From positions 7,006,001 to 7,070,000 of the forward strand of contig NZ_CP053452.2 of the NCBI RefSeq assembly GCF_013128195.2: a DNA stretch of 64,000 nucleotides, given 5' to 3'. The notes beneath the pieces were generated by a model, which saw nothing but the letters and a program-made list of their open reading frames with translations, searched no databases and was not told the DNA's origin. Position 1 is the stretch's first letter, and every line of letters begins with the position of its first letter. The DNA is from Frigoriglobus tundricola. GTDB lineage: Bacteria; Planctomycetota; Planctomycetia; Gemmatales; Gemmataceae. Position numbers and translations under genes: made by a program. Positions 17,412 to 27,222 of this stretch are shown piece by piece.

Positions 17412-19742
17412 TCACTTTGCGGGCGGGCGCTCCGTTACCGAAACGTGATCGAAGGTGGCGGTACTCGTGGTCGGGTTGTTGCGCGCGGTCACGCACAGTC
17501 CGACCATCATGTCCGGCTCGAACGCCTTGCTGGAAAAGGTGCCGAGCGGCTCCCCCCAGTTGGTTCCGTCCGCGGAAACGGAAGCGTCGAACGACGCGCC
17601 GCGGCGCCGCAATTTGAGATAGATCGGCAGGTCATATTTCCCCAGGACTTTGCGCGGCCCCTCGTCCTCCGGCCCGCTCCGCCAGGACAGGAAGAGCTCC
17701 CGAGCGGGGGTGATTCCCAGCAGGACGAAGCGACTGTCCCGGGCCGTGCTCTCTCGGAACATGAGCCCGGCGATGGCCCCGGGACTCGATTTCGTTTGCG
17801 CGGTGACCCGCGCGACGATTTCCCAGTCGCCACGTTTGTTTTGACACACAAAGGAGAACTGGTCGTAAACGCGCTTCCACCACCTCTCGATGGCCGCCCC
17901 GCCGCCGGTGAGCGTGAACGTCTCGGCGCTGTAACTGGCGCCGCCCGGCACGGCGGGCGAGTTGATCTCCCGGTAGACCCACGGCGCGGGCAAGGTCGAA
18001 TCCGTAACGGCCACCGAGCAGCTTGCCAGCGATTTCCCGTTCGTGCCGGTCGCCGTTACCGTGCACGCCCCCGCGCGCCGGGCGGAGACCATTGCGGTGT
18101 TCTTCCCGATCCGCTGGACGGAGGCCACTTGGCCGTCACTGGACGCCCAGACCACATCCTTGTCGCGGGCGTTGAGGGGCGTAACCGAAACGTTCAGTGC
18201 CGCGCGCCCGGCAACGGGGATGGAGACCTTGGTCTGATCCAAGCTGATACCGGTAACCGGCACGCCGCGCTCGTTCTGAACGTGTTCCAGTAGTTCGATG
18301 CCGGCCACATGAACGGCGCGAGACGCCGAAAAGTCAAAACGATAGATGTTGAAAGCCGCGTCGTTTTTGAACGCGAACTCGCGGGTCCGGCCGCGGCCGT
18401 CGAACCCCTCCGGGCCGCGCGAGTCGAGCTGCGCCCAGGTTTTCCCGCCGTCGTTGGAGCCGGACAGCGTCCAACTTCCGGGATCGTGTTCCGCTGCGGC
18501 GAACGCCGAGGTGATCCGGTACTTGCTCACCGCGTATTTCTTGCCGTCCGGACACTGGTAGCCGATCCAGCTTGTGGGCGATTTCGCCATCCAAACGCTC
18601 TTCGGGTTGCGGTCAAATGCGTGGCTCTTCGCCCCATCGGGAGGAACCTCGTCCTTGGCCGCAACAGTGCCGATGCCGTCCTGAGAGTAAGTGGCGATAT
18701 TGAAATCGAAATCCGACGGGCCTTCACGCGCGCCGACCATCAGGCCCTCGATGACGTCCTCGAGTTCGGAGACGGGCGTACTGGGCACGAGGTATCGGTG
18801 CGTTCGGTCCCTGTCTTCTGTGAAGGTGTTGGTCCCTTTTTCTCCGATCCGGTTGTACCCGTTCTTGCTGAGCGACCAGTATTTCCCCGGCCCGCGCACG
18901 CCATAGAGGACCGCGGTTTCATCCCAGCTCGCCCGATCCCTGCCGAAGCCGGCGTCGGGCCAGACGGCGAACGCCAGGGTCAGCGGGTGATACTCGGGCT
19001 CGTCCGTCGCCACGCGGCGACCGGTCATGATGCCGGAGCCGATCTCGGCGCCGCTGAACACAACGGGCGTCGGCCAGCGCTCGGTGACCACCTTCGCCGC
19101 CGCCACGTCCTTCTGGAAATTAAACTCGGGTCCCCTCTCGCCGGTCGCTTTCGGGTACCAGCCGCCCATACAGGACAGCAACTTGACCTTCTTGGCCACG
19201 AGTTCGGCGCCGTTGAGTGAACTGGTCTTGTCCGCGGGCGAGTCGAGGAGCTTGCTGAGGGTCTTCAGCGGCCCGACGGCGACGATGACGACGCTCCCGT
19301 CGGGTTGCCCTGCGAGGAGTTGCCGGTAGAGGCCCACCGCGTCCGGCGCGTCCTTCCCGTTCTTGATGCGGTGCGGATAGGTTTCTGCGAGCACCCGGTT
19401 GTACCCGGCGTCGGCCAGGAACCCGCGCTCCTTGAGCGTGCCGACCGGGATGTCGGTCCGACCGAAATACGCGTTGAGCGCGTCCAAACAGGGCGCGCCC
19501 CACTCGCAAGACGTGCAGCACATCATCCCAAGAATGTGCGCCTCGCCGCGGTCGGCGAGCGCGTGCAACACGCAGACGGCCCCCACGTCGTCGCAGTCCG
19601 GCCCGATGTCGGTATCGAGGATGACACGGACCGGCCCCGCGTCCGATCGGGGTTCTGAAGAGCTCTGCGCTGGCCCGAATAGCGGTCCGGAACAGAGCGC
19701 CACCGCCAGCGGAAGACCGCAGATCCGAAGCACCGCGTTCAT
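17412..19742 (-). CDS. Exported nucleoside hydrolase with discoidin-like, Ig-like and DUF1349-like domains
   Basis: A 776-residue secreted enzyme. After a signal peptide (MNAVLRICGLPLAVALCSG) comes an inosine/uridine-preferring nucleoside hydrolase domain. Its calcium-binding motif is written DTDIGPDCDDVGAV at about residue 43; the family usually reads DTDxGxDDAxA. IVAVGPLKTLSKLL near 150 fits the ribose-binding region. A discoidin/F5-8C-like module follows (DPGSWTLSGSNDGG, about 410-480), then a Big-2 Ig-like domain (VTGISLDQTKVSIPVAGRAA, about 500-575). A C-terminal DUF1349-like lectin fold ends the protein. The enzyme splits the N-glycosidic bond of nucleosides; here the accessory domains suggest an extracellular or surface-bound substrate. 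Other family members act on non-nucleoside substrates, so specificity is open. Confidence 0.85.
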   Translation of the reverse strand: MNAVLRICGLPLAVALCSGPLFGPAQSSSEPRSDAGPVRVILDTDIGPDCDDVGAVCVLHALADRGEAHILGMMCCTSCEWGAPCLDALNAYFGRTDIPVGTLKERGFLADAGYNRVLAETYPHRIKNGKDAPDAVGLYRQLLAGQPDGSVVIVAVGPLKTLSKLLDSPADKTSSLNGAELVAKKVKLLSCMGGWYPKATGERGPEFNFQKDVAAAKVVTERWPTPVVFSGAEIGSGIMTGRRVATDEPEYHPLTLAFAVWPDAGFGRDRASWDETAVLYGVRGPGKYWSLSKNGYNRIGEKGTNTFTEDRDRTHRYLVPSTPVSELEDVIEGLMVGAREGPSDFDFNIATYSQDGIGTVAAKDEVPPDGAKSHAFDRNPKSVWMAKSPTSWIGYQCPDGKKYAVSKYRITSAFAAAEHDPGSWTLSGSNDGGKTWAQLDSRGPEGFDGRGRTREFAFKNDAAFNIYRFDFSASRAVHVAGIELLEHVQNERGVPVTGISLDQTKVSIPVAGRAALNVSVTPLNARDKDVVWASSDGQVASVQRIGKNTAMVSARRAGACTVTATGTNGKSLASCSVAVTDSTLPAPWVYREINSPAVPGGASYSAETFTLTGGGAAIERWWKRVYDQFSFVCQNKRGDWEIVARVTAQTKSSPGAIAGLMFRESTARDSRFVLLGITPARELFLSWRSGPEDEGPRKVLGKYDLPIYLKLRRRGASFDASVSADGTNWGEPLGTFSSKAFEPDMMVGLCVTARNNPTTSTATFDHVSVTERPPAK

Positions 19743-19796
19743 GGTCGATCCGTTCCGGGTTCCCGGGGGGGCGAGTTACCGATTCCGGGCCTCAGC

Positions 19797-22085
19797 TTAC
19801 TCGGGCTTCCAGGCCGCACGGCTCCCGTCCATCGCACACTGGGACCGCAGGCACTCAATCACACGGGCGTCCGTGCCATCGGGTCGGACGATCCAGACGG
19901 GCCGCTTGTCGATCGGCTTTTCCGCATACACCTGCTTCATCTTCTCCGGATCGCTCCAGTACCGCTCGTCGGTGTAGCGGAAGGAGATCCACTGACCGTC
20001 CGGGGACCACGCGGCTGGTGTGGCCACCTTCCCCAACTGGGTGAGCTGGCGATTGTTCGACCCGTCGGCGCCGATCAGGAACAGTTCGAGGGCGTCACCA
20101 ACCGGATACGAATACACGAGCTGTTTGCCGTCGGGCGACCAGTTCGGGAAGGTCGCACCCACCCGGCTGGTCTCTTTCACGACCCGCCGCTTGTTGCTGC
20201 CGTCGCGGTCCATGACGAACACGCTCACGCCGCCGTCCACGTCGCCGGTGTAACAGATGCGCGTCCCGTCCGGTGAAAGTGTCGGGTCGTGCCCCGCGCC
20301 GAGCACTTTGAGGTCGGAACCGTCCGGTTTGACGCAGGCCATCTCCGCGCGGTCGCCGTGCATACCGAACACGATCCGCTCGCCGTCCGGGGTGCGCTGC
20401 CAGCTCGGCATGTAACAGACGCTCTTCGTGTCCACGATGCAGGTCACGTTCGCGCCGTCCGCGTCCATGACGTACAGGTTCGCCGGCCCCTTCCGGTTCG
20501 AGACGAAGGCGACGCGCGTTCCGTCCGGCGACCAGCACGGGTAGCGGTCCTCGGATTTCGGACTCCGCGTCAGGTTGCGCGCGTCCCCCGTGTCCGGGTC
20601 CACGGCAAAGATTTCCGTGTCCCCCGTACGCACGCTGGTGACCAGGAGGGTCCGCTTCTTGGGGGGCGGAGCCGCCCCGGCGCGCCCGGGGGGCGGGTAC
20701 TTTCTGGCCGCGTCGTCGAGGACCAGAACCCAGTCCAGGTGCTCACCCGGAGCGGGGGGGACGAACTCGCGCGCGCCCGTGTTGGCGAACGAGCCGATCT
20801 CGGTGGCGCTCCCGTCGCGGGGGTTGAACCACCACGCCCGGACCTGCTCACCGGAGACCTTATCCATTCGCACCTTGAAGGCGCGGCCGACCGGTGCGTA
20901 AACCATCGCGCAACCGCCGGACGAGTCCCGTGTCGCGACGAACCGGTAGCGCCCCGCACCGGGCACGGCGGTCGCCACGCGGTCCGTCACGAGTACGGTG
21001 TCGTCGGGCACCCGCGTGAGGAACGGGCGGGACTCGAGCAACCGGCGGGCGTGGACGAGCTGATTCGCCCCCGGGGCGTCGAGGGCTTCGGCCCAGGGCA
21101 CGAGCGGGTCGTTGACCGGCTCGGCGCGGGGCGTCCAGAACTGCCAGACCGAGTGGTGGCCGTACGTGTGCCCGAAGGCGCCGGTGAAGAGATCCCAGTA
21201 GAGCGCGCGGCGCACGTCCGCTGCGACCGAGTGGCCGAGCGCCTTCGCGTTGAACGAGATCGGGTGCCCCTCGTAGATCGGCTCGCCGTCGATCACCGGC
21301 TTCGTCGGGGTGCGGTCGTAATCGGCGCGGGTCTTGTCGTACCGGCCGGTGAACTCCGTGCCGTGCCCGTTCTGGCGCATGTTGAAGTCCAGCCACGCGT
21401 CGGCGTGGAACCACTGTGCCGACCCCGCGCCACCGGGCGGGTGAAACGTCATCAGGTGCGCCCCGCCGTCCCCCTTGCGGAGCCCGCGGGCCATGGCCCG
21501 GACGATCTCTTTCTGTTCGTCCGTGTCCACGCTCCGGTCGCCGCCCAGGATCCAGACGAGCCCCTTATCCCGGTATCGTTTCCCGAGCCACTCGCCGTAC
21601 ACTTCGGCGTTTTCTTTCGTGAACAGCGGTTTGCCGTCCCGCACCTTGTCGTGCCAGTACCGGCCCCAGGTGGGGAGGAGCCCGACGTACATGCCGAGCG
21701 CGTTCGCGCGGTCCACGACGTAATCAACGTGGTCCCAGTAGTCGTTCCGCTCGCCCGCCCGGGTCGCCGGCCGGGTCGGGTCGAGGTCGGTCAGCGGGAG
21801 GTGGCCGTAGGCGTTCGGCACGGTGTGCCCATCGAACTCGGCGATCGCAACGGCCTGGATGACGGTGAACCCCTGTCGGGCACGTTTCTCGAGGTACGTG
21901 TCCGCGTCCGCCCGGTCGAGCCGGTGGAAGAGTTCCCACCCGGTGTCGCCGAGGTAGAAGAACGGTCTTCCCGCGGCCGTGACCAGGAACCGCTTGTTCT
22001 CGCTCACCTTCAATCTCGGCAGATCGGCGGCCCCGGCCGGGGCCGCGCCGCACGCGAGTGCCGCCGCACAGATGAGGAACCTCAT
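19797..22085 (-). CDS. Apiosidase-like glycoside hydrolase fused to a TolB-like beta-propeller
   Basis: A 762-residue exported protein: signal peptide ([19 protein letters not shown]), then a DUF4038/apiosidase-like (GH140-type) TIM barrel. Typical barrel segments are [55 protein letters not shown] and [13 protein letters not shown]. The barrel spans about residues 25-360, with a putative beta domain to about 465. The remainder (about 475-762) is a six-bladed PD40 propeller with repeats of the type [25 protein letters not shown]. The propeller is an unusual partner for this enzyme family. The start codon overlaps the stop of the GntR gene upstream (ATGA), indicating translational coupling and control by that regulator. 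Confidence 0.85.
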   Translation of the reverse strand: MRFLICAAALACGAAPAGAADLPRLKVSENKRFLVTAAGRPFFYLGDTGWELFHRLDRADADTYLEKRARQGFTVIQAVAIAEFDGHTVPNAYGHLPLTDLDPTRPATRAGERNDYWDHVDYVVDRANALGMYVGLLPTWGRYWHDKVRDGKPLFTKENAEVYGEWLGKRYRDKGLVWILGGDRSVDTDEQKEIVRAMARGLRKGDGGAHLMTFHPPGGAGSAQWFHADAWLDFNMRQNGHGTEFTGRYDKTRADYDRTPTKPVIDGEPIYEGHPISFNAKALGHSVAADVRRALYWDLFTGAFGHTYGHHSVWQFWTPRAEPVNDPLVPWAEALDAPGANQLVHARRLLESRPFLTRVPDDTVLVTDRVATAVPGAGRYRFVATRDSSGGCAMVYAPVGRAFKVRMDKVSGEQVRAWWFNPRDGSATEIGSFANTGAREFVPPAPGEHLDWVLVLDDAARKYPPPGRAGAAPPPKKRTLLVTSVRTGDTEIFAVDPDTGDARNLTRSPKSEDRYPCWSPDGTRVAFVSNRKGPANLYVMDADGANVTCIVDTKSVCYMPSWQRTPDGERIVFGMHGDRAEMACVKPDGSDLKVLGAGHDPTLSPDGTRICYTGDVDGGVSVFVMDRDGSNKRRVVKETSRVGATFPNWSPDGKQLVYSYPVGDALELFLIGADGSNNRQLTQLGKVATPAAWSPDGQWISFRYTDERYWSDPEKMKQVYAEKPIDKRPVWIVRPDGTDARVIECLRSQCAMDGSRAAWKPE

Positions 22086-22852
22086 TCCGAGCCTCCGGGA
22101 AGTAACGGGGGCCGCTTCGAGTTCCGGTCTCGATCGTCCCCGGACGCCGTATCACCGACCAACAGGAACCGCCGGCCGAAGCCGAGGTGCTCCGTCATGA
22201 GGCGCGCCGCGTCCTCGGGGCGCCCCTCCAGGACCGCCGCGACGATGCCGGCGTGTTCCCGGCAGCTCTCGAACAAGCGGCCCGGGGCCGACCGGTTCAC
22301 CCGCAGCACCGACCGGTGCAGGCGGTCGAAGCACCGCTCCAACCAGACCATCATCTCGCGGTTCTCGAGCAACTCGGCCAGCGAGCGGTGCAAGGCGATG
22401 TCCAGGCGCGTCGCCGCGAGCGCGTCTTCGGCGTCGGCGGCGGCCTGTTGCCGGCGAAGATTTTCGGCCAGTGCGTCGCGCTGGGCGGGTGTTACGGAGC
22501 GGCGCGCCAGCCGCCCCACTACGAACGGCTCGACGGCCGATCGGACGTCGAACAGTTCAGCCACCTCGCGAGCGGACAGGTCCCGAACGAGGATCCCCCG
22601 TTGCGGTGAAACGGTGACCAGACCTTGCGTCTCGAGGTTCTCGAGGGCGGCGCGGATCGGCGTTTTGCTCATCCCGAGCAGTTCCGCGAGCTGCCGCTCG
22701 GACAGCAGCGATTCTTGTGTAATTTCGCCGGTCTGAATCAGCTCTTTGAGGTCCCGATACGCGCGCTCTTTCAGGAGCAAACGAGAAGCGGGCGGCGCGG
22801 CCGGGCTGTCTGGCGGGGCAGCGGAACTCTGGTGTCGCGTCGGTCGGGGCAT
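22082..22852 (-). CDS. GntR-family transcriptional regulator (FadR/FCD type)
   Basis: About 256 residues. The winged helix with [30 protein letters not shown] lies near residues 52-82, preceded by the GntR first helix [14 protein letters not shown]. The FCD effector domain follows ([17 protein letters not shown], then a helical bundle to about 230). The FCD metal ligands are partly visible (D in [11 protein letters not shown] and H in [12 protein letters not shown]). FCD regulators usually respond to sugar acids or other organic acids. As first gene of the four-gene operon, coupled by a 4-base overlap to the apiosidase gene, it probably represses this operon. A GTG 12 bases upstream (22864) is an alternative start; ATG at 22852 is preferred for its GAGAAG site. 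Confidence 0.9.
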   Translation of the reverse strand: MPRPTRHQSSAAPPDSPAAPPASRLLLKERAYRDLKELIQTGEITQESLLSERQLAELLGMSKTPIRAALENLETQGLVTVSPQRGILVRDLSAREVAELFDVRSAVEPFVVGRLARRSVTPAQRDALAENLRRQQAAADAEDALAATRLDIALHRSLAELLENREMMVWLERCFDRLHRSVLRVNRSAPGRLFESCREHAGIVAAVLEGRPEDAARLMTEHLGFGRRFLLVGDTASGDDRDRNSKRPPLLPGGSE

Positions 22853-22942
22853 TTCGCTTCTCACCGCGGCGATCCGGCATATTGTCGAAATCGCACGCTT
22901 GGGATCTTACTGAGATCTCAGTGGGGTGCCAGTGCCGCATGC

Positions 22943-23250
22943 TCAATTATTGGCGTGTCCGCGGCACCACTTCAGCCCGATCATGTGCGTGCGGAGTGTC
23001 ATGAACGCAACCGGCCCGAGCTCGCGGGCCGACAGCTCTCCGGCGCGCTCGCGCACGGCCCGCAGCGCGGACTTGAACGGGAGCGGCTCCGTCGTGGGCT
23101 TCCCGTCCGCGTTCGATAGTGCGTCTCTGCGTGCTTCCAGAGGTGCAGACACAGTTCGTTCATCGTGAGGGCGGCGGGGCAGCAAGGGCCAACCGGCCAG
23201 CGTCCAAGTCCGCCAGGACGCGGCAGTACTCTATCCCTCCTCACGGGGCA
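22943..23250 (-). pseudogene. Site-specific integrase remnant (tyrosine recombinase N-terminal part), frameshifted
   Basis: Three minus-strand frames together spell a planctomycete-type phage integrase N-terminal region. One frame gives GIEYCRVLADLDAGRLAL, the next NELCLHLWKHAETHYR, and the third NADGKPTTEPLPFKSALRAV and FMTLRTHMIGLKWCRGHANN before a TAA at 22943. Each frame carries one part of the core-binding SAM-like domain, so at least two indels separate them. No catalytic domain (the R...HxxR...Y set) is found downstream. This is an inactive fragment, possibly left by an integrated element. The call rests on resemblance recognised by eye. Confidence 0.6.
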
Positions 23251-23819
23251 GGTTCAACGCGTTCGGTAGCAGGTCCTTGCTGGTGACGTTCCCGTGGCAC
23301 GTGGTTCACGATGAGGCCGGGCCCGTGTACTGTTACGCCACGGTGAGCGCGCCTCCGGTGCGCCGGGCCATGAGTTCCGCGGGACACGAGAAGAGTCGCG
23401 GGACGTTGAAGTACCGGTGCCCAGCGAAGGTCCAGGGGTTCACGTGCGCGAGCGCGTCGAAGTGCAACGCGGGTAAATCGTACGGCCTTACGGTGCGTGT
23501 CGCTCAAGAATTGGACCTCCGTCGGTTCCCGTCGGTCCCACGCGCAACCCCGCAATTCGAGCGCCGGTACAATGGGCGCCCGCGTGTCGAGCGGGTGAAT
23601 GACCGGCTGAAGGTGTGGTGGGGCGTGGATGACGGGAACGTGATCGGCGCGCGGCGGTTCGGCGCGCATGTGGGCGCGGTGCGGATCGTGCATCTGGCGT
23701 TCGCCACCCTGTTGGCCCAAGCGCAACGCCACGAGGGCTCGTTCGGAACGATGAAGCTCTCACCCATCGCCAAAAAGTTACAGGAACTGATCGGGGAACC
23801 CGCGGAGGCGCCGGCTTGA
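23240..23819 (+). pseudogene. C-terminal fragment of a DDE transposase
   Basis: The 180-residue frame from 23277 ends with a typical DDE transposase C-terminus. It has GTLKYRCPAKVQGFTC, a region with RIPL-like spacing, then NGRPRVERVNDRLKVWWG, where the Glu is the third catalytic residue. Similar reading (RFNAFGSRSLLVTFPW) continues slightly upstream of 23277 without a credible start. The N-terminal DNA-binding region and the first two catalytic acidic residues are absent. It abuts the integrase remnant, so the two were probably brought together by a deletion or insertion. The family is possibly IS4- or IS1182-like; I cannot decide from this part. Confidence 0.7.
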
Positions 23820-23880
23820 GGGGGCGTCACGCGCCCACAGCGCAAGCCCCTCCGGTTGGGGTAAGCCTACTCTGTCAGCC

Positions 23881-24819
23881 TCACAATGGTGATGCGGCAG
23901 ATGACCGAAAGGGCGGTCGATCGGGCGATGCTTTCTCGCTCGAAAGAAAACCGTAGGCCGCGAAGACCAGACCGACGTGGTGATGCCAGCCGTGCCAGGC
24001 CCGGCCCTCGAAGTGATCCAGGCCCAATTCGTTCTTCAGCCAATCGAACCGGCGTAGCGCTTCGGCGAGTTGTTCGGACCGGTCCTCGCGCGCTGCGAGG
24101 CCCCGCGTGGCCAGCCCATCATTGAAATCAGTGGCCGCGATGTACCCGGGTTCGCCCGTGATCGGCAACGGGGCGTTTCCCTCTCCGCGCAGCTCGTCGA
24201 GCAACCGGAGAGCGAGTTCGACCTTTGTGGCCGGGTGTCGGTCGTCGGCCGGCAGTCCCTTCTCGGCCGCGTCGGCGTTCTCGCGCAACCACGACGCGGG
24301 CAGATAGAGGCGTGCCGCGAGCGGGAAGTAGCCCGCGGGGCCGACTTGTGAGACGAACACCCCGACCTGGCAGTTGATCTTCCGACCGACCGAGCGCGCG
24401 AACTGCCGCTGGACGCCGACCGAGTGGCGACCCTTCTTGGCGAACACGCCGTCGTGAACGACCCACACGGCGTCCGGGTCTCGGCGGACCGCCGCGTTGT
24501 GCTGGCGGATCGCCACGAACAGGCGACCCGCGTCCCACGGGCTGTGACTCACGAAGTGTTGCAGCGCTTGCGCGAGATTCGACTCGACCATCATCACCCG
24601 GCTCGCCGCGGCGGCGATGGCTTCGACGTTCTTTCGTTCGGTGGGTTCGAGGAGTCCGCGCACGTAAGCCCGGAACCGAAGTAACTGATCGGCGCGGTGG
24701 AACGCCGGCCGAAACGCAGCGACGTATTCCTCGAATCGTGCCAGTCGGGCCTCTGACAACGGTTCGCGGGGGTGCAGAATCGGCTCGGTCGCGATCGTAT
24801 TGGGATCGGGCAGATCCAC
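23881..24819 (-). pseudogene. IS701-like transposase with internal deletion
   Basis: A 312-residue frame of the IS701 transposase family: ALQHFVSHSPWDAGRLF, then the first catalytic Asp in VWVVHDGVFAKKGRHSVGVQRQ, NCQVGVFVS and RLYLPASWL. The C-terminal LKNELGLDHFEGRAWHGWHHH is also present. Between ATDFNDGLATRGLA and REDRSEQLAEALRRF about 100 residues normal for the family are missing. At the usual second-Asp position (ADAGYG in relatives) the sequence reads GEPGYI. The frame is open, so a protein may be made, but it should not be catalytic. I could not find matching terminal inverted repeats on either side. Confidence 0.72.
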
Positions 24820-25311
24820 AGCACACCTCTCGGGTTTTCAGTCCGTTGAAGCGGGAGAAGCTCAACCTGCGAGACTGGCTGAATGTTCTCTACGGAGATG
24901 ATTTTAGTCATTTATAATCCCGTCACAACTGAAATCCGCTGAAAGCACCCCCTTCGTCCGACCCACTTCGTCAGGTTCAATTGGCTCATGGCTGTGACAG
25001 GATACACGAGGATTGCGAGTCGCAGATTGCTATTGGTAAATGACTTGCGGTGAAAATTCTTATTATTTGCCGATTTTCAAGTTGACCAAGTGAGTTCTTG
25101 GTGACGGCTGCTGAGGTGATCCGCAATTGAAATACATCATCGCGGTCATCATCTTAGTGCGATAGAGCTTGGTACCCCGTCGGAAACGAGACCGAAGCGA
25201 GGGGCCGGTTGCGGACTGATCTCGCCTGTGTGAGCGAGGTCGCGGCGATCCAGCACGGTATTCCGAGCGAAATTGACATCGCCCCCGAATCGCAAGTGAG
25301 GAGAATTTTTC
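24820..25311. other. 492-bp non-coding, AT-richer stretch upstream of the DUF1559 gene
   Basis: No credible coding frame on either strand. Base composition is clearly more AT-rich than the surroundings, especially 24895-25110 (for example TAGTCATTTATAATCCC and AAAATTCTTATTATTTG). It probably contains the promoter and leader of the pilin-like gene at 25312, whose RBS (GAGGAG) is at about 25297-25303. The boundary of the degraded mobile-element region is likely within it. Confidence 0.5.
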
Positions 25312-26247
<936 letters not shown>

Positions 26248-26289
26248 TCCCGGCTCCCCCGACAGCATTCGACACGCGGAGGACTTTTC

Positions 26290-26784
26290 GTGCGTAGTAT
26301 TCGGGTCATAACATCAAAATCCGGACCGGTACTCCTGGCGGCGCTTCTGAGTGGGTGCGGGCTCGGGAACACGGGGGCCACGCCCACGCGCGGGCAAGTG
26401 CACACCGGTAGCGCGCCGGCCGAAGGCGTACAGGTCACGCTCGTCCCGATCGACGGGAAGGACGAGCCGGCCTCGCGCCCATCAGGTGTCGTCGGCGCCG
26501 ACGGCACGTTTACGCTCTCCACCTACGACCCGGCGACCCGAAAGAGCCACGAGGGCGCGCCGCCGGGCAAGTACGCGGTCCTCGTGACCTGGTACCCCCC
26601 GGCCGGGCTCGGCAGTTCTCGTGACGGTACGCCGAGGGCGGACCGCCTCGGCGGCCGGTACAAGGACGCGGCCACGTCACCGTTCCGGGTCGAGGTCACG
26701 GACGCGCCCACCGAACTGGCCCCGATCCAGGTAACGGAGGTGGGCTCCACCGCGAATGCGAAATCTCCGTTCAATCGCCGGTAG
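26290..26784 (+). CDS. Small lipoprotein of the carboxypeptidase-regulatory-like type
   Basis: A 164-residue lipoprotein. The lipobox LLSGC near residue 22 follows a hydrophobic stretch. The rest looks like a single beta-sandwich with GQVHTGSAPAEGVQVTLVPID and DGTFTLSTYDP, the pattern of carboxypeptidase-regulatory-like folds. In planctomycetes such small lipoproteins often follow DUF1559 genes, and that is so here (42 bases). Function is unknown. It starts at GTG 26290. Confidence 0.75.
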   Translation: MRSIRVITSKSGPVLLAALLSGCGLGNTGATPTRGQVHTGSAPAEGVQVTLVPIDGKDEPASRPSGVVGADGTFTLSTYDPATRKSHEGAPPGKYAVLVTWYPPAGLGSSRDGTPRADRLGGRYKDAATSPFRVEVTDAPTELAPIQVTEVGSTANAKSPFNRR

Positions 26785-26844
26785 CCGAAGTGGACGAGTT
26801 CGAACTTCCCGCGCCCCATCCGGGGCAATCGCCCGGAGGAGATC

Positions 26845-27183
26845 ATGATTCAGGTCCACTGGCAGGATCAACTACTCGACGTCCGCCGGCTGGTGTTCCG
26901 GCGCGGGTTCGCGCCGGCGTTCGACGCGGTTCTGGACCGGGTCGCGGGGCTGTTCCACCTGGACGTGGCCGACGACCGCGCCGAACCGCTGCCGGGCGAC
27001 TTCTGGATCGGCTGCCACCCCCGCGGTGGGTGGGGCAATGCCGACCCGAACCTGACCGGGTGGGCGAGCATCATCGACGCCCCGGCCGCCGTTAGCGTTC
27101 TGCGGCGCACGGCAGCCCGGGCTGCGCCGTCGGCCCCGCAAACGGTTCCCCACACTCCGACTTTGGCTGTGGCATTTGGCTAA
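26845..27183 (+). CDS. Hypothetical protein, 112 residues
   Basis: No family recognised. The ATG at 26845 has an ideal GGAGGAG site seven bases upstream, supporting translation. The first ~85 residues look protein-like (LFHLDVADDRAEPLPGDFWIG, then GGWGNADPNLTGWASIID). The last ~25 residues are Ala/Pro/Thr-rich. It lies between the lipoprotein gene and the DUF1549 gene on the same strand, 39 bases before the latter. Confidence 0.55.
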   Translation: MIQVHWQDQLLDVRRLVFRRGFAPAFDAVLDRVAGLFHLDVADDRAEPLPGDFWIGCHPRGGWGNADPNLTGWASIIDAPAAVSVLRRTAARAAPSAPQTVPHTPTLAVAFG

Positions 27184-27222
27184 CCCGCGCACACGCACCA
27201 TCCGACCCAGGACGAAAGTGCT

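Noticed and set aside
14005..17448. An 1147-codon plus-strand frame over the NHL-propeller gene
   Set aside because: Antisense shadow; the opposite strand encodes a coherent signal peptide, propeller and CBM-like domain.
20289..22736. An 815-codon plus-strand frame spanning the apiosidase and GntR genes
   Set aside because: Antisense shadow with Arg/His/Asp bias; the minus strand gives two recognisable proteins.
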